DNA of 64,000 bases from an uncultured Clostridia bacterium (GCA_934182465.1 CAKPRG010000002.1:191730-255729); one strand, 5' to 3'. Positions 7,004 through 17,102 are shown, counted from the stretch's first letter. Numbers and translations are program-made. The notes: generated from the sequence alone by a model not told the origin.

Positions 7004-8464
7004 GTGGGTAAGAAAAGTATTTTAAAAAATTATATTTATAATTTAAGTTACCAAATATTAACTTTAATTTTGCCAATAATTACAACACCATATTTGGCTA
7101 GAGTTTTAGGAGCAGAAGGTACAGGTATTTATGGTTATACATTTTCTATTGCAACATATTTCATACTTTTTGGTTCATTAGGTGTTGCTTTATATGGTCA
7201 AAGAGAAATTGCTTATGCGCAAGAAAACAAAGAAAAAAGAAAAAAGACTTTTATAGAGATAATAATATTTAGATTTATAACAATGGCTATTTCGATAGTT
7301 GTATATTATATATTTTTCATGAGAAAAGGTGAATATAGTCAATATTATACAATATTATTATTAGAACTTATTGCTGCAGCATTTGATATTAGCTGGTTTT
7401 TTCAAGGATTAGAGGAATTTAAAAAAACAGTAATAAGAAATATATTAGTCCGTATTGTTAGTGTAAGTTGTATATTTATATTTGTAAAGGAACCACAAGA
7501 CTTAAATAAATTTATATTTATATATTCATTAGCAGATTTAGTTGGAAACTTGTCTTTATGGTTATATTTACCTAAATACCTACAAGGTATAGAAGTGAAA
7601 AACATAAATATCGTTTCTCAAATACCACAAATTTTATTGTTATTTGTGCCACAAATTTCAAATCAATTATATAAAATGCTAGATACAACTATGATTGGAA
7701 AAATAATATCTGACAAAGCAGAAACAGGTTATTATGAGCAAGCTCAAAAAGTTACTCGTTTATTACTTACAATAGTTACATCTCTTGGAACAGTTATGAT
7801 TCCAAGAATGGCAAATACCTTTGCAAGTGGAGATCAAAAAAAGGTAAAAGAATATATGAAAAATTCTTTTCATTTTGTATTTTTCTTGAGTTTTCCAATG
7901 ATGTTTGGTATATCAACTGTTTCAGATGCTTTTGTACCAATATTCTTTGGAGATGGATATGAAAAAGTTGCATTATTAATAAAAATTATATCTCCAATTC
8001 TACTTTTGATGGGTATTGCAAATGTTATAGGTACTCAATATTTATTACCAACAAAAAGGCAAAAAGAATATACAATTTCTATAGTAGCAGGAGTTGTAGT
8101 TAATTTTATATTAAACTATATATTAATTTACAAATTTGCTTCAATTGGAGCATCTATTGCAACTGTACTTTCTCAAATTATTGTTGAAGCAATTCAATTT
8201 TATGTAATTAGAAATGAAATAAGTTTCAAAGAAGTTGTAAAATATTCATATAAATATTTAATATCAGGTGTATTTATGTTATTAATTTGTACTCTTAGCA
8301 AATTAATAGTATCAACAGGACTTGTTACAATTATTCTACAAGTTGGTGTAGGTGTAATTAGTTATATAGGAATGTTAATTTTATTAAAAGAAGATTACAT
8401 ATATATTTTTATAAACAAAATTAAAGATAGATTTTTAAAGAAAACTAATAAAAATAATGCATAA
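7004..8464 (+). CDS. Polysaccharide (Wzx-like) flippase
   Basis: 486 residues from GTG 7004, seven bases after AGGAG. About fourteen hydrophobic segments are visible, with the opening NYIYNLSYQILTLILPIITTPY, YLARVLG and FQGLEEFKK, typical of oligosaccharide-unit flippases of the MOP superfamily (PF01943 type). These move undecaprenyl-linked glycans to the outer face of the membrane. No glycosyltransferases are adjacent, so the glycan cannot be inferred. The C-terminus ends in a basic, Asn-rich tail. Confidence 0.88.
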   Translation: MGKKSILKNYIYNLSYQILTLILPIITTPYLARVLGAEGTGIYGYTFSIATYFILFGSLGVALYGQREIAYAQENKEKRKKTFIEIIIFRFITMAISIVVYYIFFMRKGEYSQYYTILLLELIAAAFDISWFFQGLEEFKKTVIRNILVRIVSVSCIFIFVKEPQDLNKFIFIYSLADLVGNLSLWLYLPKYLQGIEVKNINIVSQIPQILLLFVPQISNQLYKMLDTTMIGKIISDKAETGYYEQAQKVTRLLLTIVTSLGTVMIPRMANTFASGDQKKVKEYMKNSFHFVFFLSFPMMFGISTVSDAFVPIFFGDGYEKVALLIKIISPILLLMGIANVIGTQYLLPTKRQKEYTISIVAGVVVNFILNYILIYKFASIGASIATVLSQIIVEAIQFYVIRNEISFKEVVKYSYKYLISGVFMLLICTLSKLIVSTGLVTIILQVGVGVISYIGMLILLKEDYIYIFINKIKDRFLKKTNKNNA

Positions 8465-8513
8465 AAACATGCAATTAAAAAATTAATGATTAAACATTAG
8501 AGCTTAATTTTTA

Positions 8514-8544
8514 TTTGCAATATTAACATAAATAAAATTGCAAA
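8514..8544. repeat. 8-bp inverted repeat upstream of the COG0523 GTPase gene
   Basis: TTTGCAAT and ATTGCAAA are exact reverse complements 15 bases apart, about 40 bases before the ATG. It could be an operator for a metal-responsive repressor, but it does not match a Zur or Fur box that I know. Confidence 0.35.
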
Positions 8545-8584
8545 ATTAATTTTTATAAAAAATAAATAATATGGAGGGAAGAAA

Positions 8585-9838
8585 ATGAATAAAATAGTTC
8601 CAATTACTTTACTTACAGGTTATTTAGGAGCTGGAAAAACAACTTTAATTAACCATGTATTAAACAATCAAGAAGGCTACAAAGTAGCTGTTATTGTAAA
8701 TGATATAGGAGAAGTTAACATTGATGCTGAATTAATAGCAAAAGGTGGAATTGTAAATGAAAAAGATGCCGATTTAGTACCTCTTTCAAATGGATGCATT
8801 TGCTGTACTTTAAAAGTTGATTTAATGAAACAAATTGTTGAATTAATCAAAACAGGAAAATTTGATTATATTTTAATCGAAGCAAGTGGTATTTGTGAAC
8901 CTATTCCAATTGCACAAACTTTAACTGTTTTATCAGAACAATCTGAACAATACGGATTACCAAAAATCTGTAGATTAGACAATGTTGTAACTGTTGTAGA
9001 TGCATATAGATTGGCAACAGAATTTGGTTGTGGAGATGATTTAGTAAAAGAAAATATTGATGAAGAAGATATTGAAAATTTGTTAATTCAACAAATCGAA
9101 TTTTGCAATACAATTATTTTAAATAAAGTAAACGAATTAAATGCAGATGAATTAGGAAGAGTAAAAGCTGTTATAAAAGCACTTCAACCAACAGCAAAAT
9201 TAATTGAAACGAATTATGGTAAGGTAGAAGTAAAAGATATTATAGATACACATTCTTTTGATTTTAATGTTGCTGCAGAATCTGCTGGTTGGATTCAAGA
9301 ATTACAAAAAGATGTAGAAGATGAAGAAGAAAATGAAGAGGAACACGAGCATAATCATGAACACGAAGAACATGAACATCATCACGAAGAAGAAAACGAA
9401 CATGAAGAACATCATGGACATCACCATCACCATCACCATGGAGAAGGCGAAGTAGAAGAATATGGAATAGGTACATTTGTATATTATCGTAGAGATCCAT
9501 TTGATAGACAAAAATTAGAAGAATTTTTAAATAATAAATTTCCAAAGAGTGTAATTCGTTCAAAAGGAATTGTATGGTTCTCAGATGAAAATGAAGCATC
9601 TTATGTTTTAGAACAAGCAGGGAAACAAATTCAAGCTTCAGATGCTGGACTTTGGGTAGCAACAGCACCAGAGGTAGAAAAACAACAAATTATAAGAGAA
9701 AGTCCAGAAATATTAGAAGACTGGGATGAAAAATATGGAGACAGAATGATAAAATTAGTTTTCATTGGTAGAAATATGGATAAAGAACAAATTATTAAAG
9801 ATTTAGATTCTTGTTTAGTAAAAGATTTTGAATTTTAA
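8585..9838 (+). CDS. COG0523 G3E GTPase, putative metal chaperone
   Basis: 417 residues. The P-loop GYLGAGKTT lies at the N-terminus and GCICCTL (CxCC metal site of the COG0523/ZigA/CobW group) near residue 75, with ILNKVNEL as the guanine-specificity loop. A linker at about residues 246-290 is extremely rich in His and Glu (runs such as HHGHHHHHHHG). A CobW_C domain follows (GTFVYYRRDPFD, SKGIVWF). Family members load or insert Zn2+, Co2+ or Fe at the cost of GTP. The His-rich linker favours zinc or nickel storage. The RBS is GGAGG eight bases before ATG. The gene is alone, with an inverted repeat before it and a terminator after it. Confidence 0.9.
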   Translation: MNKIVPITLLTGYLGAGKTTLINHVLNNQEGYKVAVIVNDIGEVNIDAELIAKGGIVNEKDADLVPLSNGCICCTLKVDLMKQIVELIKTGKFDYILIEASGICEPIPIAQTLTVLSEQSEQYGLPKICRLDNVVTVVDAYRLATEFGCGDDLVKENIDEEDIENLLIQQIEFCNTIILNKVNELNADELGRVKAVIKALQPTAKLIETNYGKVEVKDIIDTHSFDFNVAAESAGWIQELQKDVEDEEENEEEHEHNHEHEEHEHHHEEENEHEEHHGHHHHHHHGEGEVEEYGIGTFVYYRRDPFDRQKLEEFLNNKFPKSVIRSKGIVWFSDENEASYVLEQAGKQIQASDAGLWVATAPEVEKQQIIRESPEILEDWDEKYGDRMIKLVFIGRNMDKEQIIKDLDSCLVKDFEF

Positions 9839-9951
9839 GAGATAAATTAAGAGAAATATACAAACCATGAAGTATTGATTAATTCAAAATTTAAGCTTGA
9901 ATTAATTTATTATACTTATTACTACTATAAAATTTTTAGATATTTCAATAA

Positions 9952-9986
9952 GCGCAGGTAATTACAATTATCTGCGTTTTTGCCTA
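9952..9986 (+). terminator. Terminator after the COG0523 GTPase gene
   Basis: CGCAGGTAAT pairs with ATTATCTGCG (G-T pairs included) across a four-base loop, followed by TTTTTG. Confidence 0.85.
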
Positions 9987-10094
9987 ATTCTATATTTAAT
10001 TTAAATATAAATAATAAAATCACTTGAATCTGTAAATAATAGAAGAAAAAACAATATTAAATAATGAGCTATTTTATTATTTAAAGTTGAAAGA

Positions 10095-11084
10095 GTGATT
10101 ATTTTGATAATATATATTATTTTAATTATAATTGGCTTTATAATGCTTATAAAAGGAGCTGAAGTACTAGTAGATGGAGCAGAGAATATTGCTACTATAT
10201 TAAAAATACCAAAAATAATTATAGGATTAACTTTAGTTTCAATTGGAACTAGTTTACCAGAGCTTATTATAAGCGTACAATCTGCTACAAAAGGATTAGC
10301 AGACATTTCAATTGGAAATGTTATTGGAAGCTGTATATGTAATCTTTTATTAGTATTAGGAGCAACTACTATTGTTAGACCGATTTTTGTCGAAGAAGAT
10401 ACAAGAAAATCAGATTTACCAATTAGCTTAATATCGATATTTTTAATAGCAGTATTTGGTAATTTTTCAAATAAAATTACTAGATATGAAGGAATATTAT
10501 TATTAATGTTTTTAGGAATATTTATTTTTCAATTATTTATAAGAATGAACGAAACAAATCAAAAAGATAATAGTAAAATAAAAAATATTTCAGATACTAA
10601 TAATCAAATTAATTTGACCAAAAAACAAAATAATAAAAAGCAAATTTTAAAGGACATACTATTTATTGTAGGTGGTATAATTTTACTAAAATATGGTGGA
10701 GATTTTGTTGTCGATAATTCTTCAAATGTTGCAAAAATATTTGGATTAAGTGATAGATTAATTGGACTTACTATAATATCAATTGGTACAAGTTTACCAG
10801 AATTAATAACAGGAGTAGTAGCTGCAATAAATGGTGATGAAGAAATTGCAGTAGGAAATGTAATTGGTTCAAATATATTAAATTTATTATTAGTTTTAGG
10901 AATAACAGCAATAATTAATCCTATTTCATATACAGAAGATTTTAATATAAATATTATAATTTTATTTGTATCAAGTTTTATAATATGGACAATTAGTGTT
11001 TTAAAAAAGGAACATAAATTAGGGAGAAACGAAGGAATTGCAATGCTTTTAAGTTATATTTTATATTTAATATCTTTATGGTAA
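10095..11084 (+). CDS. YrbG/CaxA-type Na+/Ca2+ exchanger
   Basis: 329 residues with the two inverted-topology repeats of the Ca2+/cation antiporter family. SIGTSLPELI followed by GNVIGSCICN lies in the first half, and SIGTSLPELI followed by GNVIGSNILN in the second. The Glu of each SLPEL and the Asn of each GNVIGS form the ion site. Ten hydrophobic segments are visible, with a polar Asn/Lys-rich loop between the halves (about residues 150-180). The start is uncertain: GTG 10095 has only a weak GAAAG upstream, and TTG 10104 is also possible. It would exchange Na+ or H+ for Ca2+ across the membrane. Confidence 0.88.
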   Translation: MIILIIYIILIIIGFIMLIKGAEVLVDGAENIATILKIPKIIIGLTLVSIGTSLPELIISVQSATKGLADISIGNVIGSCICNLLLVLGATTIVRPIFVEEDTRKSDLPISLISIFLIAVFGNFSNKITRYEGILLLMFLGIFIFQLFIRMNETNQKDNSKIKNISDTNNQINLTKKQNNKKQILKDILFIVGGIILLKYGGDFVVDNSSNVAKIFGLSDRLIGLTIISIGTSLPELITGVVAAINGDEEIAVGNVIGSNILNLLLVLGITAIINPISYTEDFNINIIILFVSSFIIWTISVLKKEHKLGRNEGIAMLLSYILYLISLW

Positions 11085-11182
11085 AAAATGCTATGTTGAT
11101 TTTTTTCTTAAAAATACTAGACAAATGGAATAAATTTAGGTAAAATAAATCTTGTAAAATCATAAAAATGAGAGGAATAAAA

Positions 11183-12358
11183 ATGAGAAGTAGTACAATC
11201 GACAAAGAGATAAAAACAGAAAAAGAAGAATTAAAAAGATCTAGAAGAGAAAGAAAAAATGAAAAAAAAGAAAATGGAAAGAAATATACAACTGGACAAA
11301 AAGTAAAAATAGTATTTACACATTTATTTAGACTTGGAATAGTTGGAATAATTGCTGTTCTTGTATTGTTATATGGTCCATATAATGGATTTCGTGATTG
11401 GCTTATAACAACAGCAATGACTACAATGACACACCAATATTTTGCAACTTGGTTTTATGATGATGATGTAATTAATAGTGTATTAGATAAAAACAAAGTT
11501 GTTGAAACAGATGAAACAACAGATACATCTTTAATAAAAACAAATTCACATAGTTCTTCTAAAAATTATGAAAATGAATATGAAAAGCAAATTTTAGAAA
11601 GAGATTCAAAAAATAATGATTATAAAATAATTAATATAACAGGAAAAGGATATTCAGGATATTTAGTTGCAGTATATGATCCTTCAAGAATAAAAACTGT
11701 TGTAACTGCAAAATTAGGTCATTCTGGCCAATACTTAACAACAATGGCAGAAAACAATAATGCATTATTAGCAATAAATGGTGGTGGATTTAATGATCCA
11801 AACTTTAATAGTACAGGTGGTTCTCCTTTAGGAATTACTGTTACAAACGGAAAATATGTAACAACTGATTCTTACAAAGGTTCTGGTGGATTAATGGGAT
11901 TCACAGAAGATGATAAATTTGTTTTAGGAAAAATGACTGTTACAGAAGCTAAAAAAATGAAAATTCGTGATGCTGTTACATTTGGACCATTCTTAATTGT
12001 AAACGGAAAATCTTCTGAAGTATTAGGTAATGGTGGTTGGGGAACAGCTCCAAGAACTGCTATTGGTCAAAGAAAAGATGGTATTGTACTATTCTTAGTA
12101 ATAGATGGTAGAACAGCTAGCAAACCAGGTGCTGATATGGATGACTTAATTGAAATCATGGAAAGATATGGAGCATATAATGCTGCAAACTTAGATGGTG
12201 GAACATCAAGTGTATTAGTTGTAAACAACACAATTGTTAATGATCCAATTGATAGTACAGGAGCTCATAAAACAAGACCAATTTCAACAGGATTTATTGT
12301 TACAAAAGATGATAGTGATGATAGTGATCATTCAGTAGTAGAAAGTAAATTAAAATAG
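11183..12358 (+). CDS. Membrane-anchored phosphodiester glycosidase (NAGPA) domain protein
   Basis: 391 residues from ATG 11183, which has AGAGGA seven bases upstream; an ATG at 11168 has no RBS. A very basic cytoplasmic start is followed by one membrane segment (about residues 45-65) and an extracellular domain. LLAINGGGFNDPN, GPFLIVNGK, GWGTAPRTAIGQ and AANLDGGTSSVLV match the PF09992 fold. That fold is named for the enzyme that removes GlcNAc from mannose-phosphate, and in bacteria it is linked to wall polymers and exopolysaccharide. Asp and Gly-rich loops carry the likely active site. A long hairpin terminator follows. Confidence 0.88.
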   Translation: MRSSTIDKEIKTEKEELKRSRRERKNEKKENGKKYTTGQKVKIVFTHLFRLGIVGIIAVLVLLYGPYNGFRDWLITTAMTTMTHQYFATWFYDDDVINSVLDKNKVVETDETTDTSLIKTNSHSSSKNYENEYEKQILERDSKNNDYKIINITGKGYSGYLVAVYDPSRIKTVVTAKLGHSGQYLTTMAENNNALLAINGGGFNDPNFNSTGGSPLGITVTNGKYVTTDSYKGSGGLMGFTEDDKFVLGKMTVTEAKKMKIRDAVTFGPFLIVNGKSSEVLGNGGWGTAPRTAIGQRKDGIVLFLVIDGRTASKPGADMDDLIEIMERYGAYNAANLDGGTSSVLVVNNTIVNDPIDSTGAHKTRPISTGFIVTKDDSDDSDHSVVESKLK

Positions 12359-12384
12359 TTTTATTAAAAATATAAAATAAAAGT

Positions 12385-12439
12385 AAAAGCAGATATTAAG
12401 ATATTTTAAACAATTTAAGTATTTTAAGTCTGCTTTTTG
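12385..12439 (+). terminator. Long hairpin terminator after the NAGPA gene
   Basis: AAAAGCAGA pairs with TCTGCTTTT, with further A-T pairing inside (TAAGATA with TATTTTA), and runs into TTTTTG. Confidence 0.8.
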
Positions 12440-12521
12440 TTGTATAAAAATTTGGTTCGTAAACAAATATTAAGACAAAATTAAGCTATTAAATTTCTAA
12501 ACAACAAAGAATACTATACAA

Positions 12522-12563
12522 TATAAAAATATGCTTAAAATCCAATATAACGATTCTAAGCAT
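12522..12563 (-). terminator. Terminator of the minus-strand membrane-protein pair
   Basis: ATGCTTA and AATC pair with GATT and TAAGCAT across eight bases. On the minus strand the stem is followed by ATTTTTATAT. It lies 30 bases after the stop of the 269-residue gene. Confidence 0.7.
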
Positions 12564-12592
12564 ATTAAATAAATCTATAATTAAAAGTTTGA

Positions 12593-13402
12593 TTATTTTT
12601 TATCATTTGAAACAATTTTATAAATCTTGTGATTAGATGTTTCTGTAAATAATTTAAATCCGTATTTTTCGATATTATCATTTAAAGTTACATTTTTATC
12701 AAAAACAATATAATTTGCTTTTTGTTTTTTACAGTAATCAGTAACATAAGCAACATTTCCAGAATTCAAGTTTTGTACTGGTTCGTAATTTGCTGGATCA
12801 TCAGTATCATGAGGTAGTGAATTGCCATTTTCATCTTTAGGGTTAAATATTATTCTCGAATAACATAATTTTATTTCAGGACATACTTGACGAATTTGTG
12901 CGGACATAAAATATGGAACCATTGCTTTTTTATCAGTAGTTTCAGTATCACTTGCAATAGCATAAGCTACCTCAACAGTATCATCTGGTAATTTATATAA
13001 ATTATTTACTTTAATAGTAGTTGTTTCGTTAAATATACATTCTCCAAAAAATGGAATTAATATCATAGCACAAGTAAAAACTATAAATTTTTCAATTTTA
13101 TTATGGCAACTTCTGATTAACAAAGTTAATGCATACGCAATTGAGACACAAGTTGGTAACATATAATAAATTCGATACATAGAGCCAATGTTTATAAATT
13201 TATTAAGTACATATATACCAATAGGATTCCAAATTACGAGCAATATAAAAACTGAAAATCCTACAAAAAAGTCTTTTATTTTTTTATTTTTTTCAGTTAT
13301 AAAAATATAAATAATTGATAATAAAAACAATGCAAAAAAAACATATTTTTCATCATTAAAATACTTATATAACATTTGAATTTCATCTAATAAATCTTTC
13401 AT
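12593..13402 (-). CDS. Membrane protein, possible C-terminal half of a DUF6077-like protein
   Basis: 269 residues with an RBS (AAGGAAAAA) before ATG 13402. Four hydrophobic segments occupy roughly residues 20-135 (FALFLLSIIYIF, FFVGFSVFILLVIW, MLPTCVSIAYALTLL, IVFTCAMILIPFF). A soluble, presumably extracellular domain of about 130 residues follows (YKLPDDTVEV, PYFMSAQIRQVCPEIKLCYSR, YIVFDKNVTL). The upstream minus-strand gene encodes only hydrophobic segments, so the two look like parts of one glycosyltransferase-C-like membrane protein split in two. This is inference from layout and a resemblance I cannot verify. Confidence 0.65.
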   Translation of the reverse strand: MKDLLDEIQMLYKYFNDEKYVFFALFLLSIIYIFITEKNKKIKDFFVGFSVFILLVIWNPIGIYVLNKFINIGSMYRIYYMLPTCVSIAYALTLLIRSCHNKIEKFIVFTCAMILIPFFGECIFNETTTIKVNNLYKLPDDTVEVAYAIASDTETTDKKAMVPYFMSAQIRQVCPEIKLCYSRIIFNPKDENGNSLPHDTDDPANYEPVQNLNSGNVAYVTDYCKKQKANYIVFDKNVTLNDNIEKYGFKLFTETSNHKIYKIVSNDKK

Positions 13403-13493
13403 ATTTTTTCCTTTTCATATATATTTTTGTAAATTATTAAAAAATATCAATAATGTAAAATTTTATATTACATTATTAAAAATTAAATTAAAA

Positions 13494-14516
13494 TTATTTC
13501 ATTATTAAATATAATGCACCAATGATTGCACAAGGAATTATACAAATACAACTTTTAATGAAATAACTTATTTTTTTATCTCTTATACCTGAAATTAATG
13601 ATAGTGCAACAAGTGAAATCGAGATTAATGGAACAGCCATTGATGAACATAAGCAACCAGCTAATGTGCAAGAAAAAAGCTTACACCATTCTATAATATT
13701 TTTTTCTTTTTTCATGGCATCAAAATGAATAGTCCATATTAATGGTAAAATAATTCCTGCTAAAATAGCACGACCAAACCATGTATAAAGAATAAGATAT
13801 CTACTGTATCCTTTTATACTAAATGCAAATAAATTTAGCATACATAGCAAACTTAAGAAAATAAATATAGAATCTTCATCATCTTTAAATATTTTTTTAG
13901 CAAAACAGTAATATATACTATAAGCTAAAATTAAATAAATTATAGGTACAATTGAATGAGTCAAAATTGTTACATGTATATGTAATATTTGCGAATAAAA
14001 TGCAAAATAAGCAGATAGTGGAGCTAAAGCTCTACGAGGTGATATACTATTTGACATATTACCATTTGCATCAATTAAATACATTGTATTTGAATTAATC
14101 ATATCTGTTGATAATGTAACAAAACTAGAGTCATCATTATTTACATTTGCATATTTGAATTTTATAAATAATTGTAAAAATATTAAAGTAAAAGCAATTA
14201 TTTTATAAATTGAAAAATGTGGCTTAAATGCAATAATTAAATGTTTTGATAATATTTTATCTTTATTAAATTTAATTGCTAAAATTGTTAATACAGTCAA
14301 AATAAACATGTATAAATATACTAAAGTTGAAAAATGCGCTTTTAGTAAAATTAGTGGGATAGAAATAACAAAAAATATTGCCATTTCTAAAATATTTCCA
14401 TATATAAAAGCATATAGAAAATTCGGCTTTTCTTCTGATTTAGTAAAAAACTCACCAATTATGGTAGGAACGATTACTAAAAAAACTAGGCAAAGTAAAA
14501 TTTTTAATATAATCAT
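13494..14516 (-). CDS. Polytopic membrane protein, possible N-terminal half of a DUF6077-like protein
   Basis: 340 residues with about nine hydrophobic segments and few charged residues. One polar extracytoplasmic loop, near residues 125-160 (YANVNNDDSSFVTLSTDM), holds a DD pair as in the GT-C class of membrane glycosyltransferases. It ends in a membrane segment (ICIIPCAIIGALYLIMK) with no soluble domain. The 269-residue gene 90 bases further on supplies four more helices and a soluble domain. AAGGAG lies just before ATG 14516. No confident family. Confidence 0.65.
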   Translation of the reverse strand: MIILKILLCLVFLVIVPTIIGEFFTKSEEKPNFLYAFIYGNILEMAIFFVISIPLILLKAHFSTLVYLYMFILTVLTILAIKFNKDKILSKHLIIAFKPHFSIYKIIAFTLIFLQLFIKFKYANVNNDDSSFVTLSTDMINSNTMYLIDANGNMSNSISPRRALAPLSAYFAFYSQILHIHVTILTHSIVPIIYLILAYSIYYCFAKKIFKDDEDSIFIFLSLLCMLNLFAFSIKGYSRYLILYTWFGRAILAGIILPLIWTIHFDAMKKEKNIIEWCKLFSCTLAGCLCSSMAVPLISISLVALSLISGIRDKKISYFIKSCICIIPCAIIGALYLIMK

Positions 14517-14813
14517 TTTTTTCTCCTTGGTTTTTATTTTTAAAATTCAAAAGTATTATAACACAATGATATTTTATTTTCAAAACAATTCTGCAAAACC
14601 AACAAACAAAATAACAGAATTTTAAACTTATCTATTTTTAAAAGTTATAAATTCCTCAAGTGAAAAGTTAAATGCAATTCTGTAAAGTAAATGCAACTTG
14701 TACGAGAAAAAGAAAGTTATAAATTTTACAAATTTCAATTTATGTCTTGATATACAACAAAAATTAAAATATAATATTCATTAGAATTTATATCAAATGG
14801 TAAGAGTAAAAAT

Positions 14814-16358
14814 ATGAAGAAATTAACAAGAGATAATACAATAGTAATTTATATAATAATGGTTGCGATTTTTTTAGGAATTATAATTGCAGCTTTTTTA
14901 TCATTTTATTTTTCACATAAAAATAGTGATACAATTCAACCAGGTGTATATATAAAAGGAACTAATGTATCTGGATTGTCAAAAGAAGATGCAAAAAAAT
15001 TAGTATCAGAAGCTCTTCAGGGAAAAATGAATGATAATGTCGTATTAAATTATAAAAATTATGATTTTTATGTTGAAATAGAACAAATAGAAGCCGAATT
15101 TGATATTGATGCATCAGTTGATTTTGCATATCAAATAGGAAGAAGTAGTAATTTTTTACAAAACGTGAAAGATTATATATCAGTATTATTTGTTGGAATT
15201 GATATAGATCCTGTTTTAAAATACAATGAAAAAGATTTATCAGATTATATAGATACAATTCAATCTCAACTGCCAGACCAATTAGTTCAAAGTAGTTACT
15301 ATTTAGAAGATGATGATGAGCTAGTAATAACAAATGGCAAAGTAGGGGCAGGGATTTATAAAGAAGATTTAATACAAATGATTTTAAAAGCAATTCAAGA
15401 TATTTCATATAATAATCAATATATCGAAATACCAACATATATGCAATATCCAGATCCTATAGACTTAAATGCTATACATAATGACATTTACAAAGCACCA
15501 CAAGATGCATATTTTACAACAGATCCATATATGGTATATCCTCATGTTGTTGGTGTAGATTTTGATGTAGAAAAAGTTGCACAAAAGATTCAAAATGATC
15601 CAAATGCAGATGAATACAATATAAAATTAACTTTAACAAAGCCAAATATTACCACAAACGATATTGGATATGAAGCGTTTCCACATTTATTAGCTACATT
15701 TTCAACTAAATATCCAACTAGTAACAAAGATAGAACTACAAATTTACGACTTGCAGCAGGAAAAATTAATGGCACTGTTGTAATGCCAGGTGAAACTTTT
15801 TCTTATAATAAAGTTGTTGGCAAAAGATCTGTAGAAGCTGGATACAAAGAAGCTGCAATCTTTTCTGATGGACAAGTAACAAATGGACTAGGTGGAGGAA
15901 TTTGTCAAATTTCTTCAACTTTATACAATAGTGTGGTTTTTGCTAATTTGCAAATTGTAGAAAGAAGAAATCACATGTTTATTCCTTCTTATGTTGGTGG
16001 AGGAGAAGATGCAACTGTAGTTTGGGGTTCAACAGATTTTAAATTTAAAAATAGCAGAAACTATCCTATAAAAATAGAAACAAGTGTAAGTAATGGTGTT
16101 GCAACTGTATCTATTTATGGATTTAAAACTGATGATGAATATGATATTTCAATAGAAACACAATTTATAAAATCAATTCCGTTTAAAACTGTATATAAAT
16201 CTAACAATAATTACAAATCTGGTACAGTTATACAAGGTGGAAAAAATGGTTCTGTAATAGATGCATATAAAGTATATAAAAGAAATGGACAAATAGTAAA
16301 AAAAGAAAAATTATCTAGAGACACATATAGTGCTCAAAATAAAATTATTGCAAAATAA
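14814..16358 (+). CDS. VanW-domain cell-surface protein
   Basis: 514 residues. One membrane anchor lies at residues 9-31. Two peptidoglycan-binding_4-like modules follow (GTNVSGLSKEDAKKLV near residue 49 is the usual opening). The VanW domain runs from about residue 325 to 440 (GETFSYNKVVGKRS, GLGGGICQISSTLYN, RRNHMFIPSYVGGGEDATV). A short tail with GGKNGSVIDAYKVYKRNG resembles the G5-like ending common in this family (YoaR type). These proteins face the cell wall, and their function is unresolved despite the association of VanW with some vancomycin clusters. The ATG has a weak GTAAGAG upstream. trmB begins 57 bases later. Confidence 0.9.
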   Translation: MKKLTRDNTIVIYIIMVAIFLGIIIAAFLSFYFSHKNSDTIQPGVYIKGTNVSGLSKEDAKKLVSEALQGKMNDNVVLNYKNYDFYVEIEQIEAEFDIDASVDFAYQIGRSSNFLQNVKDYISVLFVGIDIDPVLKYNEKDLSDYIDTIQSQLPDQLVQSSYYLEDDDELVITNGKVGAGIYKEDLIQMILKAIQDISYNNQYIEIPTYMQYPDPIDLNAIHNDIYKAPQDAYFTTDPYMVYPHVVGVDFDVEKVAQKIQNDPNADEYNIKLTLTKPNITTNDIGYEAFPHLLATFSTKYPTSNKDRTTNLRLAAGKINGTVVMPGETFSYNKVVGKRSVEAGYKEAAIFSDGQVTNGLGGGICQISSTLYNSVVFANLQIVERRNHMFIPSYVGGGEDATVVWGSTDFKFKNSRNYPIKIETSVSNGVATVSIYGFKTDDEYDISIETQFIKSIPFKTVYKSNNNYKSGTVIQGGKNGSVIDAYKVYKRNGQIVKKEKLSRDTYSAQNKIIAK

Positions 16359-16415
16359 TATTTAAGAAAAATAAAATTAAAATACCAATAAAAGGGAAGG
16401 AATGAAATTTTAAAA

Positions 16416-17102
16416 ATGAGAATTCGTAGAAAGAAATGGGCAAAAGATGAATTAGAAGAGTCGAAATTTTATATAGACAAACCAGATGGATACAAAGGAA
16501 AATGGAAAGAAATGTTTAAAAGTGAGCAACCTATTCATATAGAATTAGGATGTGGAAAAGGAATGTTTATTTCTAGTTTGGCTTCAAAAAATCAAAATGT
16601 AAATTATATAGCAGTTGATATAATAGAAGCAATGCTTGGATTATCAAAAAGAAATATTGAAGAAGCTTATATAAATGCTAATTTAGTAGAAGACACAGAA
16701 AATATAAAACCAAACAATCTATGGCTAATTAGAGCAAATGTAGAACATATAGAAAATGTTTTTTCAAAGGAAGATGAAATAGAAAGAATATATATAAATT
16801 TTTGCAATCCATGGCCAAAAGCAAAACACAATAAAAGAAGGTTAACTCATCCAAGACAATTAGAGCAATATAAAACATTTTTGAAAGATGGTGGAGAAAT
16901 ATATTTTAAAACAGATGATGATGAATTATTTACAGCAAGTTTAGATTATTTTGAAGAAGCAGGATTTAAAATTATAAATAAAACATTAGATTTACATTCA
17001 GAAGATATATTTGAAGGAAATATTGAAACTGAACATGAAAAAATGTTTACAGAACAAGGAATTAATATAAAAGCTTTGATTGCTCAAAAAACTAATTATT
17101 AA
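16416..17102 (+). CDS. trmB: tRNA (guanine-N7)-methyltransferase TrmB
   Basis: 228 residues. The SAM-binding motif IELGCGKGMF lies near residue 41, followed by AVDI (motif II), IRANVEHI and the family signature INFCNPWPKAKHNKRRL. The enzyme methylates G46 in the variable loop of tRNA. Length fits the family. The RBS AAGGGAAGGA lies rather far upstream, with a three-codon ATG...TAA frame between it and the true ATG 16416. A weak A-T hairpin follows the stop. Confidence 0.95.
   Translation: MRIRRKKWAKDELEESKFYIDKPDGYKGKWKEMFKSEQPIHIELGCGKGMFISSLASKNQNVNYIAVDIIEAMLGLSKRNIEEAYINANLVEDTENIKPNNLWLIRANVEHIENVFSKEDEIERIYINFCNPWPKAKHNKRRLTHPRQLEQYKTFLKDGGEIYFKTDDDELFTASLDYFEEAGFKIINKTLDLHSEDIFEGNIETEHEKMFTEQGINIKALIAQKTNY

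Noticed and set aside
8462..8584. Zur or Fur box before the COG0523 GTPase
   Set aside because: The inverted repeat TTTGCAAT/ATTGCAAA has wrong arm sequence and spacing for either; kept only as an unassigned repeat.
9264..9668. Minus-strand open frame rich in Leu/His/Val opposite the His-rich part of the COG0523 GTPase
   Set aside because: It mirrors GAA/CAT repeats of the real gene, has no RBS and no own features.
10001..10306. Minus-strand frame overlapping the start of the Na+/Ca2+ exchanger gene
   Set aside because: Ile/Phe-rich antisense of a membrane-protein gene; no RBS.
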